Source of the DNA: Chloroflexota bacterium
Lineage (GTDB): Bacteria; Chloroflexota; Anaerolineae; UBA4142
DNA: 64,000 nt
Assembly: GCA_016219275.1 (NCBI GenBank)
Contig: JACRBM010000054.1
Coordinates: forward strand, 62,001-126,000
Direction: 5' to 3'
A program made the translations under genes and the position numbers. Shown piece after piece: positions 7,646-15,522 of this stretch; position 1 is the first letter of the stretch; every line of letters starts with the position of its first letter. A model generated the notes under the pieces. The model saw only the letters and a program-made list of their open reading frames with translations. It did no database searches and was not told where the DNA came from.

Positions 7646-9358
7646 ATGAGCATCGCGCCGGGCGAACAACTCGGAGTGTATCGCGTCATCGAACCTCTCG
7701 GTCAAGGCGGTATGGCAACCGTGTACAAAGCGTACCATCCCGCGCTCGACCGGTACGTCGCGATCAAAATTCTCCACCCCGCGTTCAAAGAGGACAAGAA
7801 TTTTATCGCGCGCTTTGAACGCGAAGCGCGCATCGTCGCGAAACTCGATCATCCCAACATCGTGCCGGTGTTCGATTACGCGCAGCACGACGGGATGCCG
7901 TACCTCGTGATGCGGTACGTCGAAGGCAAAACGCTCAAAGCGATTTTGCGCGAAACGAACGCAGCGTTGCCGGTCGAACGCGTGCTCGCGTTCATACGCC
8001 CGGTCGCCGAAGGGCTGACGTACGCGCACATCCAAGGTGTTTTGCACCGCGACATCAAGCCCTCGAACATTATGCGCGCGAACGACGGACACATCTACCT
8101 CACCGATTTCGGTCTCGCGCGCATCGCGCAATCCGGTGAATCCACCATGTCCCAGGACATGGTGATCGGCACACCGCAATACATTTCGCCGGAACAAGCG
8201 CAAGGCGCGCCGGTGAGCGAACGCACTGACATTTATTCGCTCGGCGTCGTGCTCTTTGAAATGCTGACCGGGCGCGTGCCCTTTACCGCCGATACGCCAT
8301 ACGCGGTGATTCACGATCACATTTACACCGCGCTCCCAATGCCTACCGCGATCAATCCTGCGCTCGCGCCAGAGATCGAACGCGTCTTGCTCAAGGCGCT
8401 CGCCAAAGATCCTGCCGCGCGATACACCAGCGCCGGCGATTTGTTCGTCGCGCTCGAAACTTGTGCGAGGGTCTCGCCCGCGCCAACCACGCTGACTCCG
8501 CCACCACAACCAGTCGCGCCACTCATTGTGACGCCGCAAGCACAGCCGGTCGCGCCATCGTCCGTTGCGCGTACACCGCCTCCGCCCGAACCGGTCGCAC
8601 CGCAATCGGCGCGACGTTTCAGCGCGATCACCTGCGCGATTCTCGCGGTCATCGCGCTCGCGCTGCTCGCCGGGTGTGGCGTCTTGGCGTTTAGCCGGCG
8701 CGATGACATTGCGCGCGCGTTGCGACTCTCACCAGCCGGACAAACGGAAACGATTCGGAGCGCGCGCGACCGCGTCAACGCGAATCCGAACGACCCGATC
8801 GCGCACATCCGCCTTGCCGAGGCGCTCGCCAGCGCGAATCAATTCGACGCCGCGTACGCCGAGTACGACCAAGCCATCGCGCTCAATCCCAAACAACCCG
8901 AAGCGTATTTGCGCGCGGGCGCGCAAGCGGAACGCGCGAACGATCTCGACCACGCGTTAAAATACTATGATGCGGGTCATCAGATCGCGCCGGACGACCA
9001 GACCTTGTTGCTCAACATCGGCGACGTGTACATGAAACAAAAACGCTACGAAGACGCGCGGGCGGTTTTTGAAAAAGCGTTGCGGTTCGACTCCGGCAAC
9101 GCGCAAGCCGTGTTCCGCATGGGCGAGTATTATCGCGCGACTGGGCGCCTCGCCGAAGCGTTGCGCGAGTACACGCGCGCCGTCGCGATGGATCCAAATT
9201 TGCCGGAAGCGCACTATGGACTAGGCATGCTCGCGCTCCAACGCGGCGCAACCGATGAAGCGCGCCGGCAATTTCAAATGGTCGTCACCAATCCCAAATC
9301 GCCGGCGGACCTGAAAGACCAAGCCCAACAACAATTACGGGCACTCGATAAAAAATAA
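7646..9358 (+). CDS. Membrane-anchored Ser/Thr protein kinase with C-terminal TPR domain
   Basis: 570 residues from ATG 7646; earlier in-frame ATGs lie in or before the promoter. The PknB-type kinase domain covers about residues 12-275, with glycine loop GQGGMATVY, catalytic lysine in VAIKIL (K41), HRDIKPSN and DFGLAR, then IGTPQYISPEQ. A Pro-rich linker leads to one membrane segment (about residues 345-370, ITCAILAVIALALLAG), after which several tetratricopeptide repeats (AHIRLAEALASANQFDAAY, AQAVFRMGEYYRATGRL, and others) form a presumably extracytoplasmic sensor or scaffold. The next gene is a sensory cyclase, which suggests a signalling pair. Confidence 0.95.
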   Translation: MSIAPGEQLGVYRVIEPLGQGGMATVYKAYHPALDRYVAIKILHPAFKEDKNFIARFEREARIVAKLDHPNIVPVFDYAQHDGMPYLVMRYVEGKTLKAILRETNAALPVERVLAFIRPVAEGLTYAHIQGVLHRDIKPSNIMRANDGHIYLTDFGLARIAQSGESTMSQDMVIGTPQYISPEQAQGAPVSERTDIYSLGVVLFEMLTGRVPFTADTPYAVIHDHIYTALPMPTAINPALAPEIERVLLKALAKDPAARYTSAGDLFVALETCARVSPAPTTLTPPPQPVAPLIVTPQAQPVAPSSVARTPPPPEPVAPQSARRFSAITCAILAVIALALLAGCGVLAFSRRDDIARALRLSPAGQTETIRSARDRVNANPNDPIAHIRLAEALASANQFDAAYAEYDQAIALNPKQPEAYLRAGAQAERANDLDHALKYYDAGHQIAPDDQTLLLNIGDVYMKQKRYEDARAVFEKALRFDSGNAQAVFRMGEYYRATGRLAEALREYTRAVAMDPNLPEAHYGLGMLALQRGATDEARRQFQMVVTNPKSPADLKDQAQQQLRALDKK

Positions 9359-9361
9359 GGA

Positions 9362-9416
9362 TGACTGCTAACCGCAGACCAGCGACCGCCGAAGACAATG
9401 GCGGTCGGCAGTTTGT
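9362..9416. repeat. Palindromic repeat, 'accgccgac' family, copy 2
   Basis: CGACCGCC (9383-9390) pairs with GGCGGTCG (9400-9407), and the outer words (ACTGCTAACCGCAGACC, CGGCAGT) match the style of the element at 1911-1976. It overlaps an in-frame ATG at 9398, which argues for the later start of the cyclase. Confidence 0.6.
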
Positions 9417-9436
9417 TGTCGGCGATCAATGATGCC

Positions 9437-11161
9437 ATGCCAGAAATTTCCGTCACCACCATCGAACGCGCGCGCAGCAACGTTGCTGATCTGCGGCGCG
9501 GGCTGGGCGATCTTGCCAAATGGCTCGACTCGCCCTCGACCATCGCGCATGTGCGCGAACGTCTCGCCCAACTCGGCGAGTTTCTCGAACGCCTGAACGC
9601 CGAACTCGAACAGCAAGAAAAAGAACGCGCGCAACTGGAGGGGTTGTTCGCCGTCAGTCGCACCGTCAACTCGACGCTCGATCTCGACGAGGTGCTGAAT
9701 CGCGCCATGGACGTCGTCATCCAAGTCACCGGCGCGGAACGCGGCTTTTTGATGTTGTTCGATGCAACCGACCAGCTTGTCTTTCAAGTCGCGCGCAACC
9801 TGGAACGCTCGACGATCACGAGTCCCGTATTCGAAGTGAGCCGTAGCATCGTCGAACGCGTGGCGCGCAGCGGGCAACCCGTCATCACCACCGACGCGTT
9901 GAGCGATCCGCGTTTCTCGTACCAAGAAAGCGTCGTCACGCTTTCGCTCCGCTCGATCCTCTGTATTCCACTCCAAGCCAAACAACGCGTGATTGGCGCG
10001 GTATATGTGGACAACCGTTTGCACGCCGGCACCTTCAAGCAAGAAGACTTGAACACGGTGCGCGCGTTCGCGAACCAAGCCGCCATCGCGATTGAGAACG
10101 CGCAGTTGTTCGAGAGCGTGCAACAAAAAGTGAACGAGATCACCGCGCTCAAAACATTTCAGGATAACATCTTTGCGTCCATCGCGTCCGGCGTCCTGGT
10201 GACTGACCTGGAGGATCGCATCACCGCGTTCAATCGCGCCGCAGAAATGATCTTTGCAATTCCGGCAACGCAGTCGCTGGGACATCCCTACCATGAAACC
10301 TTGCGCGCACTGCTCAACACGAATCTGCCCCAGATCGTCGAACAAGTGAAATTGCGGGGCGTCCGTTTGCTCGCGACAGAGATCGCGTCCGAACTGCCCG
10401 AGCGCGGCGCGGTGAACCTGAGTTTCAGTGTGTCCGCGCTCAAAGATGCGGGCGGCAATCCGCAGGGCGTCACGATTGTGGTGGACGATCTGACCGAGCA
10501 ACGGCGTCTGGAAGCCACGCGCGATATGTTCCGGCGCTATGTTGCGCCGGCGGTCGTGGATCGTTTGCCGAACAATCCTGATCAATTGAAACTGGGCGGC
10601 AAGCGGCAAACGCTCACAATTTTGTTCGCGGACATTCGCGGCTTTACGCGTTTCAGCGAACCGCTTGCCCCGGAACAATTGGTGGACGTGCTCAACGAAT
10701 ATCTGTCCGTCGCCGCGGACGCGATTCTGAGAGAGGAAGGCACGCTCGACAAATTCATGGGCGACGCAGTGATGGCGGTGTTCAACGCGCCGCTGCCGCA
10801 ACAAGACCACGCGTTACGCGCGGCGCGCGCCGCGCTCGCGATGCAGCGCGCGGTCACCGCGTTGCACACGCGCTTGCCCGCGGCATTGCGCTTGCAGTAC
10901 GGCATCGGCATTCACACCGGCGACGCGGTCGTCGGCAACGTCGGCACACAACAACAGATGAATTTCACCGCGATTGGCGACGCGGTGAACGTGGCGAAAC
11001 GTTTACAAGAGAACGCCCACGGCGGACAAATTTTGTTGAGCAAGCAAACCTATACGCAAATCGGCGACCGCGCGCGTGCGCGCAAACTCGCCGCCTTGCG
11101 CGTCAAGGGACGCGCCGCCGTGGTCGAAGCGTGGCGCTTGGAGGAACTACTCGGGTATTGA
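9437..11161 (+). CDS. GAF-PAS sensory adenylate/guanylate cyclase (class III)
   Basis: 574 residues if translation starts at ATG 9437; an ATG at 9398 falls inside a repeat. Domains in order: N-terminal coiled coil (about 35-75), GAF domain (about 80-215; LDEVLNRAMDVVIQVTGAERGFL, SILCIPLQ), coiled linker, PAS domain (about 228-350; GVLVTDLEDRITAFNRAAE) and a class III nucleotidyl cyclase (about 385-560). Metal-binding aspartates are in FADIRGFTRFSE and GDAVMAVF. It makes cAMP or cGMP in the cytoplasm; no transmembrane segment is seen. It follows the Ser/Thr kinase gene by 78 bp. Confidence 0.93.
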   Translation: MPEISVTTIERARSNVADLRRGLGDLAKWLDSPSTIAHVRERLAQLGEFLERLNAELEQQEKERAQLEGLFAVSRTVNSTLDLDEVLNRAMDVVIQVTGAERGFLMLFDATDQLVFQVARNLERSTITSPVFEVSRSIVERVARSGQPVITTDALSDPRFSYQESVVTLSLRSILCIPLQAKQRVIGAVYVDNRLHAGTFKQEDLNTVRAFANQAAIAIENAQLFESVQQKVNEITALKTFQDNIFASIASGVLVTDLEDRITAFNRAAEMIFAIPATQSLGHPYHETLRALLNTNLPQIVEQVKLRGVRLLATEIASELPERGAVNLSFSVSALKDAGGNPQGVTIVVDDLTEQRRLEATRDMFRRYVAPAVVDRLPNNPDQLKLGGKRQTLTILFADIRGFTRFSEPLAPEQLVDVLNEYLSVAADAILREEGTLDKFMGDAVMAVFNAPLPQQDHALRAARAALAMQRAVTALHTRLPAALRLQYGIGIHTGDAVVGNVGTQQQMNFTAIGDAVNVAKRLQENAHGGQILLSKQTYTQIGDRARARKLAALRVKGRAAVVEAWRLEELLGY

Positions 11162-11185
11162 CATGATCTATACTTTGGCTATACT
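11158..11185 (+). promoter_or_regulatory. Promoter of the VapBC operon
   Basis: TTGACA (11158-11163, overlapping the cyclase stop codon) and TATACT (11180-11185) with a 16-nt spacer. The expected start lies just before GGAGG at 11193-11197, giving a very short leader. Confidence 0.72.
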
Positions 11186-11204
11186 GCCGTTTGGAGGTAG
11201 AAAA

Positions 11205-11474
11205 ATGGCTAAAGTGATGATTACGATGCCGGACGAATTTCTGAAACAGATTGACAAGGCAGCAGCGGCGGAACACCGCAGCCGCAGCGAAATGGTGCGC
11301 GAGGCAATGCGCGCCTATTTGGCGGAACGCGCGAGTGGCAAACGTCCGTCCTTGCTGGATAAACCCAGCGTCCGTGCGGCGGTCGAATTTCAGGATCGAA
11401 TGAGCGAGAAATCGCGCGGCGTCAAGTTCAACACCGTCGCATTCATTCGCAAAATGCGCGGTCCCTTGAAATGA
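11205..11474 (+). CDS. vapB: Ribbon-helix-helix antitoxin (VapB-like)
   Basis: 89 residues from ATG 11205, preceded by GGAGG at 11193-11197. The N-terminus MAKVMITMPDEFLKQID followed by HRSRSEMVREAMRAYL is a typical MetJ/Arc ribbon-helix-helix DNA-binding fold; the Lys/Arg-rich C-terminus would wrap the toxin. It overlaps the PIN-domain gene by 4 nt (ATGA), so the pair is co-translated. It probably neutralises VapC and represses its own promoter, which sits at 11158-11185. Confidence 0.88.
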   Translation: MAKVMITMPDEFLKQIDKAAAAEHRSRSEMVREAMRAYLAERASGKRPSLLDKPSVRAAVEFQDRMSEKSRGVKFNTVAFIRKMRGPLK

Positions 11475-11929
11475 CCACCCATGCGCTTCCACTTTTGCTC
11501 GACAGTTCGGTGTTAGTCAAATGGCAATATCGTCTTGAGCAAGACGCCGCGATTGCGCTTGAATTGCGCGCCAGACATTTGCGCGGCGAACTCGAATTGC
11601 AACTTGCGGACGTCTCATTTTACGAATTTGCCAACGCCTTGTTCTATCTGCGATTGTACACAACCGAGGAAATCATCCAAAGCGTGCATACGGTACTCGC
11701 CATGGAATTGCGCGTTTATCAATTCGACCTGTTCGCTCTGCGCGCCGCGCTCGAGCTGTGCGCGCACAAAGGCATCGCAATTTACGACGCCTATCTCGTG
11801 GCGCTCGCTCAACGCGAGAATTTAGTGTTGGTAACGGCGGATGAAAAACTCTTGCGGAAATTGGGGCGCAACGCGCCCGCCGTATCGCTGCGCGAATTTA
11901 AACGGCTTACCGACTCGACTGATGAATAA
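11471..11929 (+). CDS. vapC: PIN-domain ribonuclease toxin (VapC-like)
   Basis: 152 residues. The PIN signature is visible: LLLDSSVLVKW with the first acidic residue, DVSFYEFANAL with the Glu, IAIYDAYLVALA and VLVTADEKLLRKLG with the last two Asp. VapC proteins cleave specific RNAs (often initiator tRNA or rRNA) when released from the antitoxin. The length is at the upper end of the family's usual 130-150. It is placed directly after the ribbon-helix-helix gene with ATGA overlap, and rnz starts 2 bp after its stop. Confidence 0.9.
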   Translation: MTTHALPLLLDSSVLVKWQYRLEQDAAIALELRARHLRGELELQLADVSFYEFANALFYLRLYTTEEIIQSVHTVLAMELRVYQFDLFALRAALELCAHKGIAIYDAYLVALAQRENLVLVTADEKLLRKLGRNAPAVSLREFKRLTDSTDE

Positions 11930-11931
11930 AC

Positions 11932-12858
11932 ATGTTTGAACTATGCTTCCTCGGCACCTCCGCCTCCGCGCCGAGCGTCGAACGCAACATGACCTCGACG
12001 CTGTTGATTCACGACGGTCAACGCTTCCTGCTCGACTGCGCGGAAGGTACGCAACGTCAAATTTTACAAAGCGGCATGGGCTTTAAAGACCTGCGCCGCA
12101 TTTTTCTCACGCACGGTCATCTCGATCACATCCTGGGACTTGGCGGCATCGTCTCCACGTTCGGACGCTGGGAAGCGATCAACCGCATCGAGATTTACGC
12201 CGGACGTTGGGCGCTCGACCGCGTGCGCGATTTGATCAAGGTCGTCTTGCGCGGCAAAGAAGTCGAAATGGACATCGAGTTCATCGAAGTGAAACCCGGC
12301 GTGCTCGTCGTCGAAAAAAATCTGACGGTAACTGCATTTCCGGTGTTGCATCGCGGGAGTGGTTGTTTCGGTTACGTGTTCGAGGAGAAGACCAAACGTC
12401 CGTTTCTCGTCGAGCGCGCGGAGGCATTGGGCATCCCGGTGGGACCCGAGCGGCGGCGACTGGTCGGCGGCGAAATGCTCACGCTCGTAAACGGTCGCGT
12501 TGTTACGCCGGACGAGGTGCTTGGCGCGCCCGTGCCAGGGACGAAATTCGTGTACGTCGGCGACGTTGCGCGCACGGACGAAGTGATGGAACCCGCGCAT
12601 CACGCGGACGCGCTCGTGATGGAATCTACATACATCGCGGCAGATGCCGCGATCGCGCGGCAGTTCGGACACATCACTGCCGCGGAATCTGCCATGTGTG
12701 CGCGCGATGCGGGCGTCCAGACGTTGTACCTCACGCACATCTCGCGGCGCTATTCCGGCGCAGTGATCGAAGCCGAAGCGCGCGCGATCTTTCCGAACAC
12801 GATTGTCGCGAACGACCTGGATCGCGCGATCGTCAAGCGCGTGACCGAACCAAGTTAG
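11932..12858 (+). CDS. rnz: Ribonuclease Z (tRNA 3'-processing endonuclease)
   Basis: 308 residues, normal for short RNase Z. It is a metallo-beta-lactamase fold with GTSASAPSVERNMTS, the zinc motif THGHLDHILGL, GYVFEEK, YVGDVARTDE, MESTYIA, and the C-terminal THISRRYSG that supplies further histidine ligands. The enzyme removes 3' trailers from tRNA precursors in the cytoplasm. It starts 2 bp after vapC, so it may be transcribed from the toxin-antitoxin promoter as well as its own. Confidence 0.92.
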   Translation: MFELCFLGTSASAPSVERNMTSTLLIHDGQRFLLDCAEGTQRQILQSGMGFKDLRRIFLTHGHLDHILGLGGIVSTFGRWEAINRIEIYAGRWALDRVRDLIKVVLRGKEVEMDIEFIEVKPGVLVVEKNLTVTAFPVLHRGSGCFGYVFEEKTKRPFLVERAEALGIPVGPERRRLVGGEMLTLVNGRVVTPDEVLGAPVPGTKFVYVGDVARTDEVMEPAHHADALVMESTYIAADAAIARQFGHITAAESAMCARDAGVQTLYLTHISRRYSGAVIEAEARAIFPNTIVANDLDRAIVKRVTEPS

Positions 12859-12872
12859 TCCTGCCACATTCA

Positions 12873-12989
12873 GGTGTCCGTCAAAATTTTGGAACACTCA
12901 ACCTTGCGAAGGTATTGGCGACAAATCAAATATGGTTGCCGTTCAACCTTCGCAAGGTTTTTTCACCACCCAAAAACTTGACGCACACC
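12873..12989. repeat. MITE-like dispersed repeat, family C, copy 2 (extended)
   Basis: GGTGTCCGTCAAAATTTTGG at the left end and CCAAAAACTTGACGCACACC at the right end. This copy is about 46 nt longer than the other two and holds two internal palindromes (ACCTTGCGAAGGT and ACCTTCGCAAGGT). It directly follows rnz. Confidence 0.87.
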
Positions 12990-13033
12990 CGCCACATCAC
13001 GGCTTTTCAAAAGCCGCTTGACTCACTTGCCAA

Positions 13034-13082
13034 CCTAACCCCCAACCCCCTTCCCTATAAGGGAAGGGGGCAGGGGGATGGG
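13034..13082. repeat. Palindromic 'ccccctt-ccc' hairpin repeat
   Basis: CCCCCTTCCCT (13046-13056) and AGGGAAGGGGG (13060-13070) form a perfect 11-bp stem with a 3-nt loop, flanked by CCTAACCCCCAA and CAGGGGGATGGG. The form is that of a short mobile palindrome; it could also end rnz transcripts, but no U-tract follows. Confidence 0.6.
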
Positions 13083-13128
13083 TCTGCAAATGACTTTAGA
13101 AAAACCGTGCCCGCCACATTCGAAACCA

Positions 13129-13157
13129 TTGACACACATTGGAAACCGGTTTATATT
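13129..13157 (+). promoter_or_regulatory. Sigma-70 promoter of the leader RNA
   Basis: Consensus TTGACA (13129-13134), 17-nt spacer and TATATT (13152-13157). It lies about 225 bp upstream of the next coding start. Confidence 0.82.
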
Positions 13158-13163
13158 CTTCAC

Positions 13164-13345
13164 ACACGTACTGCGACAGTTGTTGACGCGCTGATGCCGG
13201 CGCGGTCAGGGTTAAGACCAGCCCACTCAACGGATGCGTTGATCTCTAGTTTGTCCACACGCAACCTGGGACTGGACGCTTGTACCTAGAGGGAGCAAAT
13301 AGCGTAACCGACCGTTGGTTATTCCAATCGGTCGGTTTTTGTTTT
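13164..13345 (+). ncRNA. Candidate structured RNA (leader or small RNA), class unknown
   Basis: About 180 nt run from the predicted start of a consensus promoter to an intrinsic terminator, with no credible open reading frame. Visible pairings include GGTC-GACC (around 13204-13219), a long-range GTTGACGC with GCGTTGAT, and CTCTAG with CTAGAG enclosing GTCC-GGAC (about 13241-13291). The terminator is followed within 40 nt by a strong ribosome binding site, so it may be a regulatory leader for the HExxH lipoprotein gene, or a free small RNA of 6S-like size. I could not match it to a known family. Confidence 0.45.
13306..13345 (+). terminator. Intrinsic terminator ahead of the secreted HExxH protein gene
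   Basis: AACCGACCGTTGG (13306-13318) pairs with CCAATCGGTCGGTT (13324-13337) with one bulged base and a 5-nt loop, followed by TTTTTGTTTT. It ends the RNA that starts near 13164. Confidence 0.82.
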
Positions 13346-13381
13346 ACCAAACGCACGCATTTACCCAGCAGGGAGGAGAAA

Positions 13382-14905
13382 GTGAAGACACTTGTGACTT
13401 GGCAAATTGCGTTTTGCCTTGCCGTATTCATCCCTGGCGTGATCGCATGTTCCGCGCCATCTTCGCCGGCAACGCTTCCACCGCCAACTCTGTTGTCTAG
13501 CCCAACCGCCGCGCCAAGTTCGACGACTCTCCCATCAACAACCACGCCAATTCCACCCAGCCCTTCGCCAACTGTCGCCGCGGCGACTCCGACGACCGCG
13601 CGCGCGACTAGTACACCAACCCCAATGCGAAAGGATGCGCGCGGGTTTTCGATCTGGGAAACCGAGCACGCGACTATATTCGCGCAACCTGGCGTCGGCG
13701 ATACCCGCACACAAGAGGTGGGCAAAGCATTCGAGATTGCTTATCGCGTGGTCAGCCAAGACCTGGGTGTGGCTGAAATAAAGTCCGCGCTCTACGTCTA
13801 CCAGTCCTACGATGATTTGCTCCAAGACCTCGTGACAACGTGGAAGTATTCCGAATGGTTCAAGACCTTTCGCGCGATTCCACGCATGAATCGCGATTAT
13901 GTGATGTGGGTTCCACCCCTCCCGCGCGGCGATGCATCGTTTATCGGACACGAGTACAGCCATCGGATTATCGAGCAGATCGCCGGGATCAATTCGCAAA
14001 TCCACTACAAGTGGTTCGACGAGGGGATCGCCGAATACGCGGGACTCGCGTCGTTGGCGCAACAATCGCCGGAGCAAGCCCAAGCTAGATCAACCGAAAG
14101 AATCGAAATCGTCATCAACGCGCAAAAAAACGGAAGACTCTATCGGCTCAAGGAACTGACGACAGAAGAACAATTCGCCAAAGCAATTGAACGCGACGCG
14201 ATGCTTGCCTACTCTCAATCTGCGCTCGCGGTAGATTATCTCATCCATCAACGCGGCATGACCAAAATCAAGAATGTACTCAGCATGATCGGCGCGGGTT
14301 CGCCATTTGCCGATGCCTTTCAGAAAACGCACGGTTCGACGATTGACGATTTCGAAAATGATTTCTTGATCTACGTGACCAAGCTAAAGAATGAACGCAC
14401 AGACACGCTCTCCGACGTATGTTTCAAGGTAGACGGTGACGCGAGCGATTGGCAAAAACTGCAACCGTTGATCAAGGACGCCGCCAATCCGCAAATCATC
14501 CGCGCGGCGGATATTCTTCTCGTTCACGCCGCGGTGTGCCAGGGCGCGCTTTACGTGATGTTCACGGTGGATGGTCGCGCGGATGCCGGCGAAGAAGTAA
14601 ACTATGCGTTTGAGTTGGACACGACCGGCGACGAAACTCCGGAGTTTCAACCTGGCTTTGATCGTACACGCGGATGGTTGTGGGATCTACGCGGGACTGG
14701 CTACGCGGATATAAAGAGCAACATGGTCATGTTGAACGATACGCAATATCAAGTCGCCGTCGCGCAGGTAGCAGAATTTATGATCCCGATAAAATTATTG
14801 AATACGCCAACCACTCTGCGGATTCGACCATATAATTTCGTGCAGGGGCAGATGGCAAACCGGCGCACCTTGTGGGGAGTTGTTCCGACTCTGTTGGGAC
14901 GATGA
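13382..14905 (+). CDS. Secreted lipoprotein with HExxH gluzincin-type (peptidase MA-like) domain
   Basis: 507 residues from GTG 13382, chosen because GGAGGAG lies just upstream and the residues that follow form a lipoprotein signal (VTWQIAFCLAVFIPGVIAC). A Pro/Ser/Thr linker follows. The zinc motif is GHEYSHRIIEQ, with downstream WFDEGIAEYAGL giving the third ligand Glu, as in the peptidase MA family. A C-terminal region (from VCFKVDGDASDWQKL) looks like a separate beta-rich domain of the DOMON/carbohydrate-binding-9 style. It presumably acts on the cell surface; the substrate is unknown. A second HExxH protein is encoded at 15519-16898. Confidence 0.82.
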   Translation: MKTLVTWQIAFCLAVFIPGVIACSAPSSPATLPPPTLLSSPTAAPSSTTLPSTTTPIPPSPSPTVAAATPTTARATSTPTPMRKDARGFSIWETEHATIFAQPGVGDTRTQEVGKAFEIAYRVVSQDLGVAEIKSALYVYQSYDDLLQDLVTTWKYSEWFKTFRAIPRMNRDYVMWVPPLPRGDASFIGHEYSHRIIEQIAGINSQIHYKWFDEGIAEYAGLASLAQQSPEQAQARSTERIEIVINAQKNGRLYRLKELTTEEQFAKAIERDAMLAYSQSALAVDYLIHQRGMTKIKNVLSMIGAGSPFADAFQKTHGSTIDDFENDFLIYVTKLKNERTDTLSDVCFKVDGDASDWQKLQPLIKDAANPQIIRAADILLVHAAVCQGALYVMFTVDGRADAGEEVNYAFELDTTGDETPEFQPGFDRTRGWLWDLRGTGYADIKSNMVMLNDTQYQVAVAQVAEFMIPIKLLNTPTTLRIRPYNFVQGQMANRRTLWGVVPTLLGR

Positions 14906-14920
14906 CACAGCGCGACGCAA

Positions 14921-14967
14921 AAATCCGGGGCGATGCCGAAACATTCGGCATCGCCCCGGATTTTTTT
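14921..14967. terminator. Bidirectional intrinsic terminator
   Basis: A perfect 20-bp stem (14921-14940 with 14944-14963) with a 3-nt loop, flanked by A-runs on the left and T-runs on the right. It serves the plus-strand HExxH gene and the minus-strand ppa gene that converge here. Confidence 0.92.
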
Positions 14968-14979
14968 CGATTGTCAAAA

Positions 14980-15522
14980 TCAACGAAACCCGATGCGGCG
15001 TTGCTGGCTGTATGCAACCAATGCTTGCTCGATTATCGGGTACGCCGTTTCGGGCGGCTCGATCTCGCCAACTTGAACGCTCTTGCCTTCGAGCAATTTG
15101 TAGTCGGAAAAAAATCGCTTGAGCATCATCAACCGATGCGGCGGCATTTCCGAAATCTGATTGTACGAATTAAAGGATGGATCATCGAGCGCCACGGCGA
15201 TGATCTTGTAATCCATCTCGCCTTGATCCACCATCGTCATCAAGCCGACGCACCGCGCGCGCATCATCGTCAGCGGCACGACCGGCTCTTGACAAAACAC
15301 CAACACGTCGAGCGGGTCGTGGTCCTCGCCAAGCGTTTGCGGAATGAAACCGTAATTTGCCGGATAGAACACCGCCGAGTACAGCACGCGGTCCATTCTG
15401 AGCAAACCACTCCGCTTGTCCAGTTCGTACTTGATGCTACCGCCTGCCGGGATTTCGATCACGGCGTTGAACTCGCCTGGCAATTTGTCGCCAGGCGAAA
15501 CATCGTGCCAGGGATGAATCAT
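14980..15522 (-). CDS. ppa: Inorganic pyrophosphatase (family I, soluble)
   Basis: 180 residues from [12 protein letters not shown], the family's usual length. The catalytic signature [11 protein letters not shown] carries the metal-binding aspartates, with [14 protein letters not shown] and [18 protein letters not shown] also typical. It hydrolyses pyrophosphate to phosphate in the cytoplasm. The start overlaps the stop codon of the upstream HExxH gene by 4 nt, so it is co-translated with it, an unusual partner with no obvious functional link. The open frame extends far upstream, but that part overlaps the neighbour and has no family similarity. Confidence 0.94.
   Translation of the reverse strand: MIHPWHDVSPGDKLPGEFNAVIEIPAGGSIKYELDKRSGLLRMDRVLYSAVFYPANYGFIPQTLGEDHDPLDVLVFCQEPVVPLTMMRARCVGLMTMVDQGEMDYKIIAVALDDPSFNSYNQISEMPPHRLMMLKRFFSDYKLLEGKSVQVGEIEPPETAYPIIEQALVAYSQQRRIGFR

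Noticed and set aside
9368-10810. A 480-codon minus-strand frame over the cyclase gene.
   Set aside because: The plus strand encodes recognisable GAF, PAS and cyclase motifs; the shadow has no domain and no ribosome binding site.
13164-13345. Identification of the RNA as 6S, SRP or RNase P RNA.
   Set aside because: Size fits 6S, but I cannot pair the two ends into its closing stem, and the SRP and RNase P core sequences are absent.
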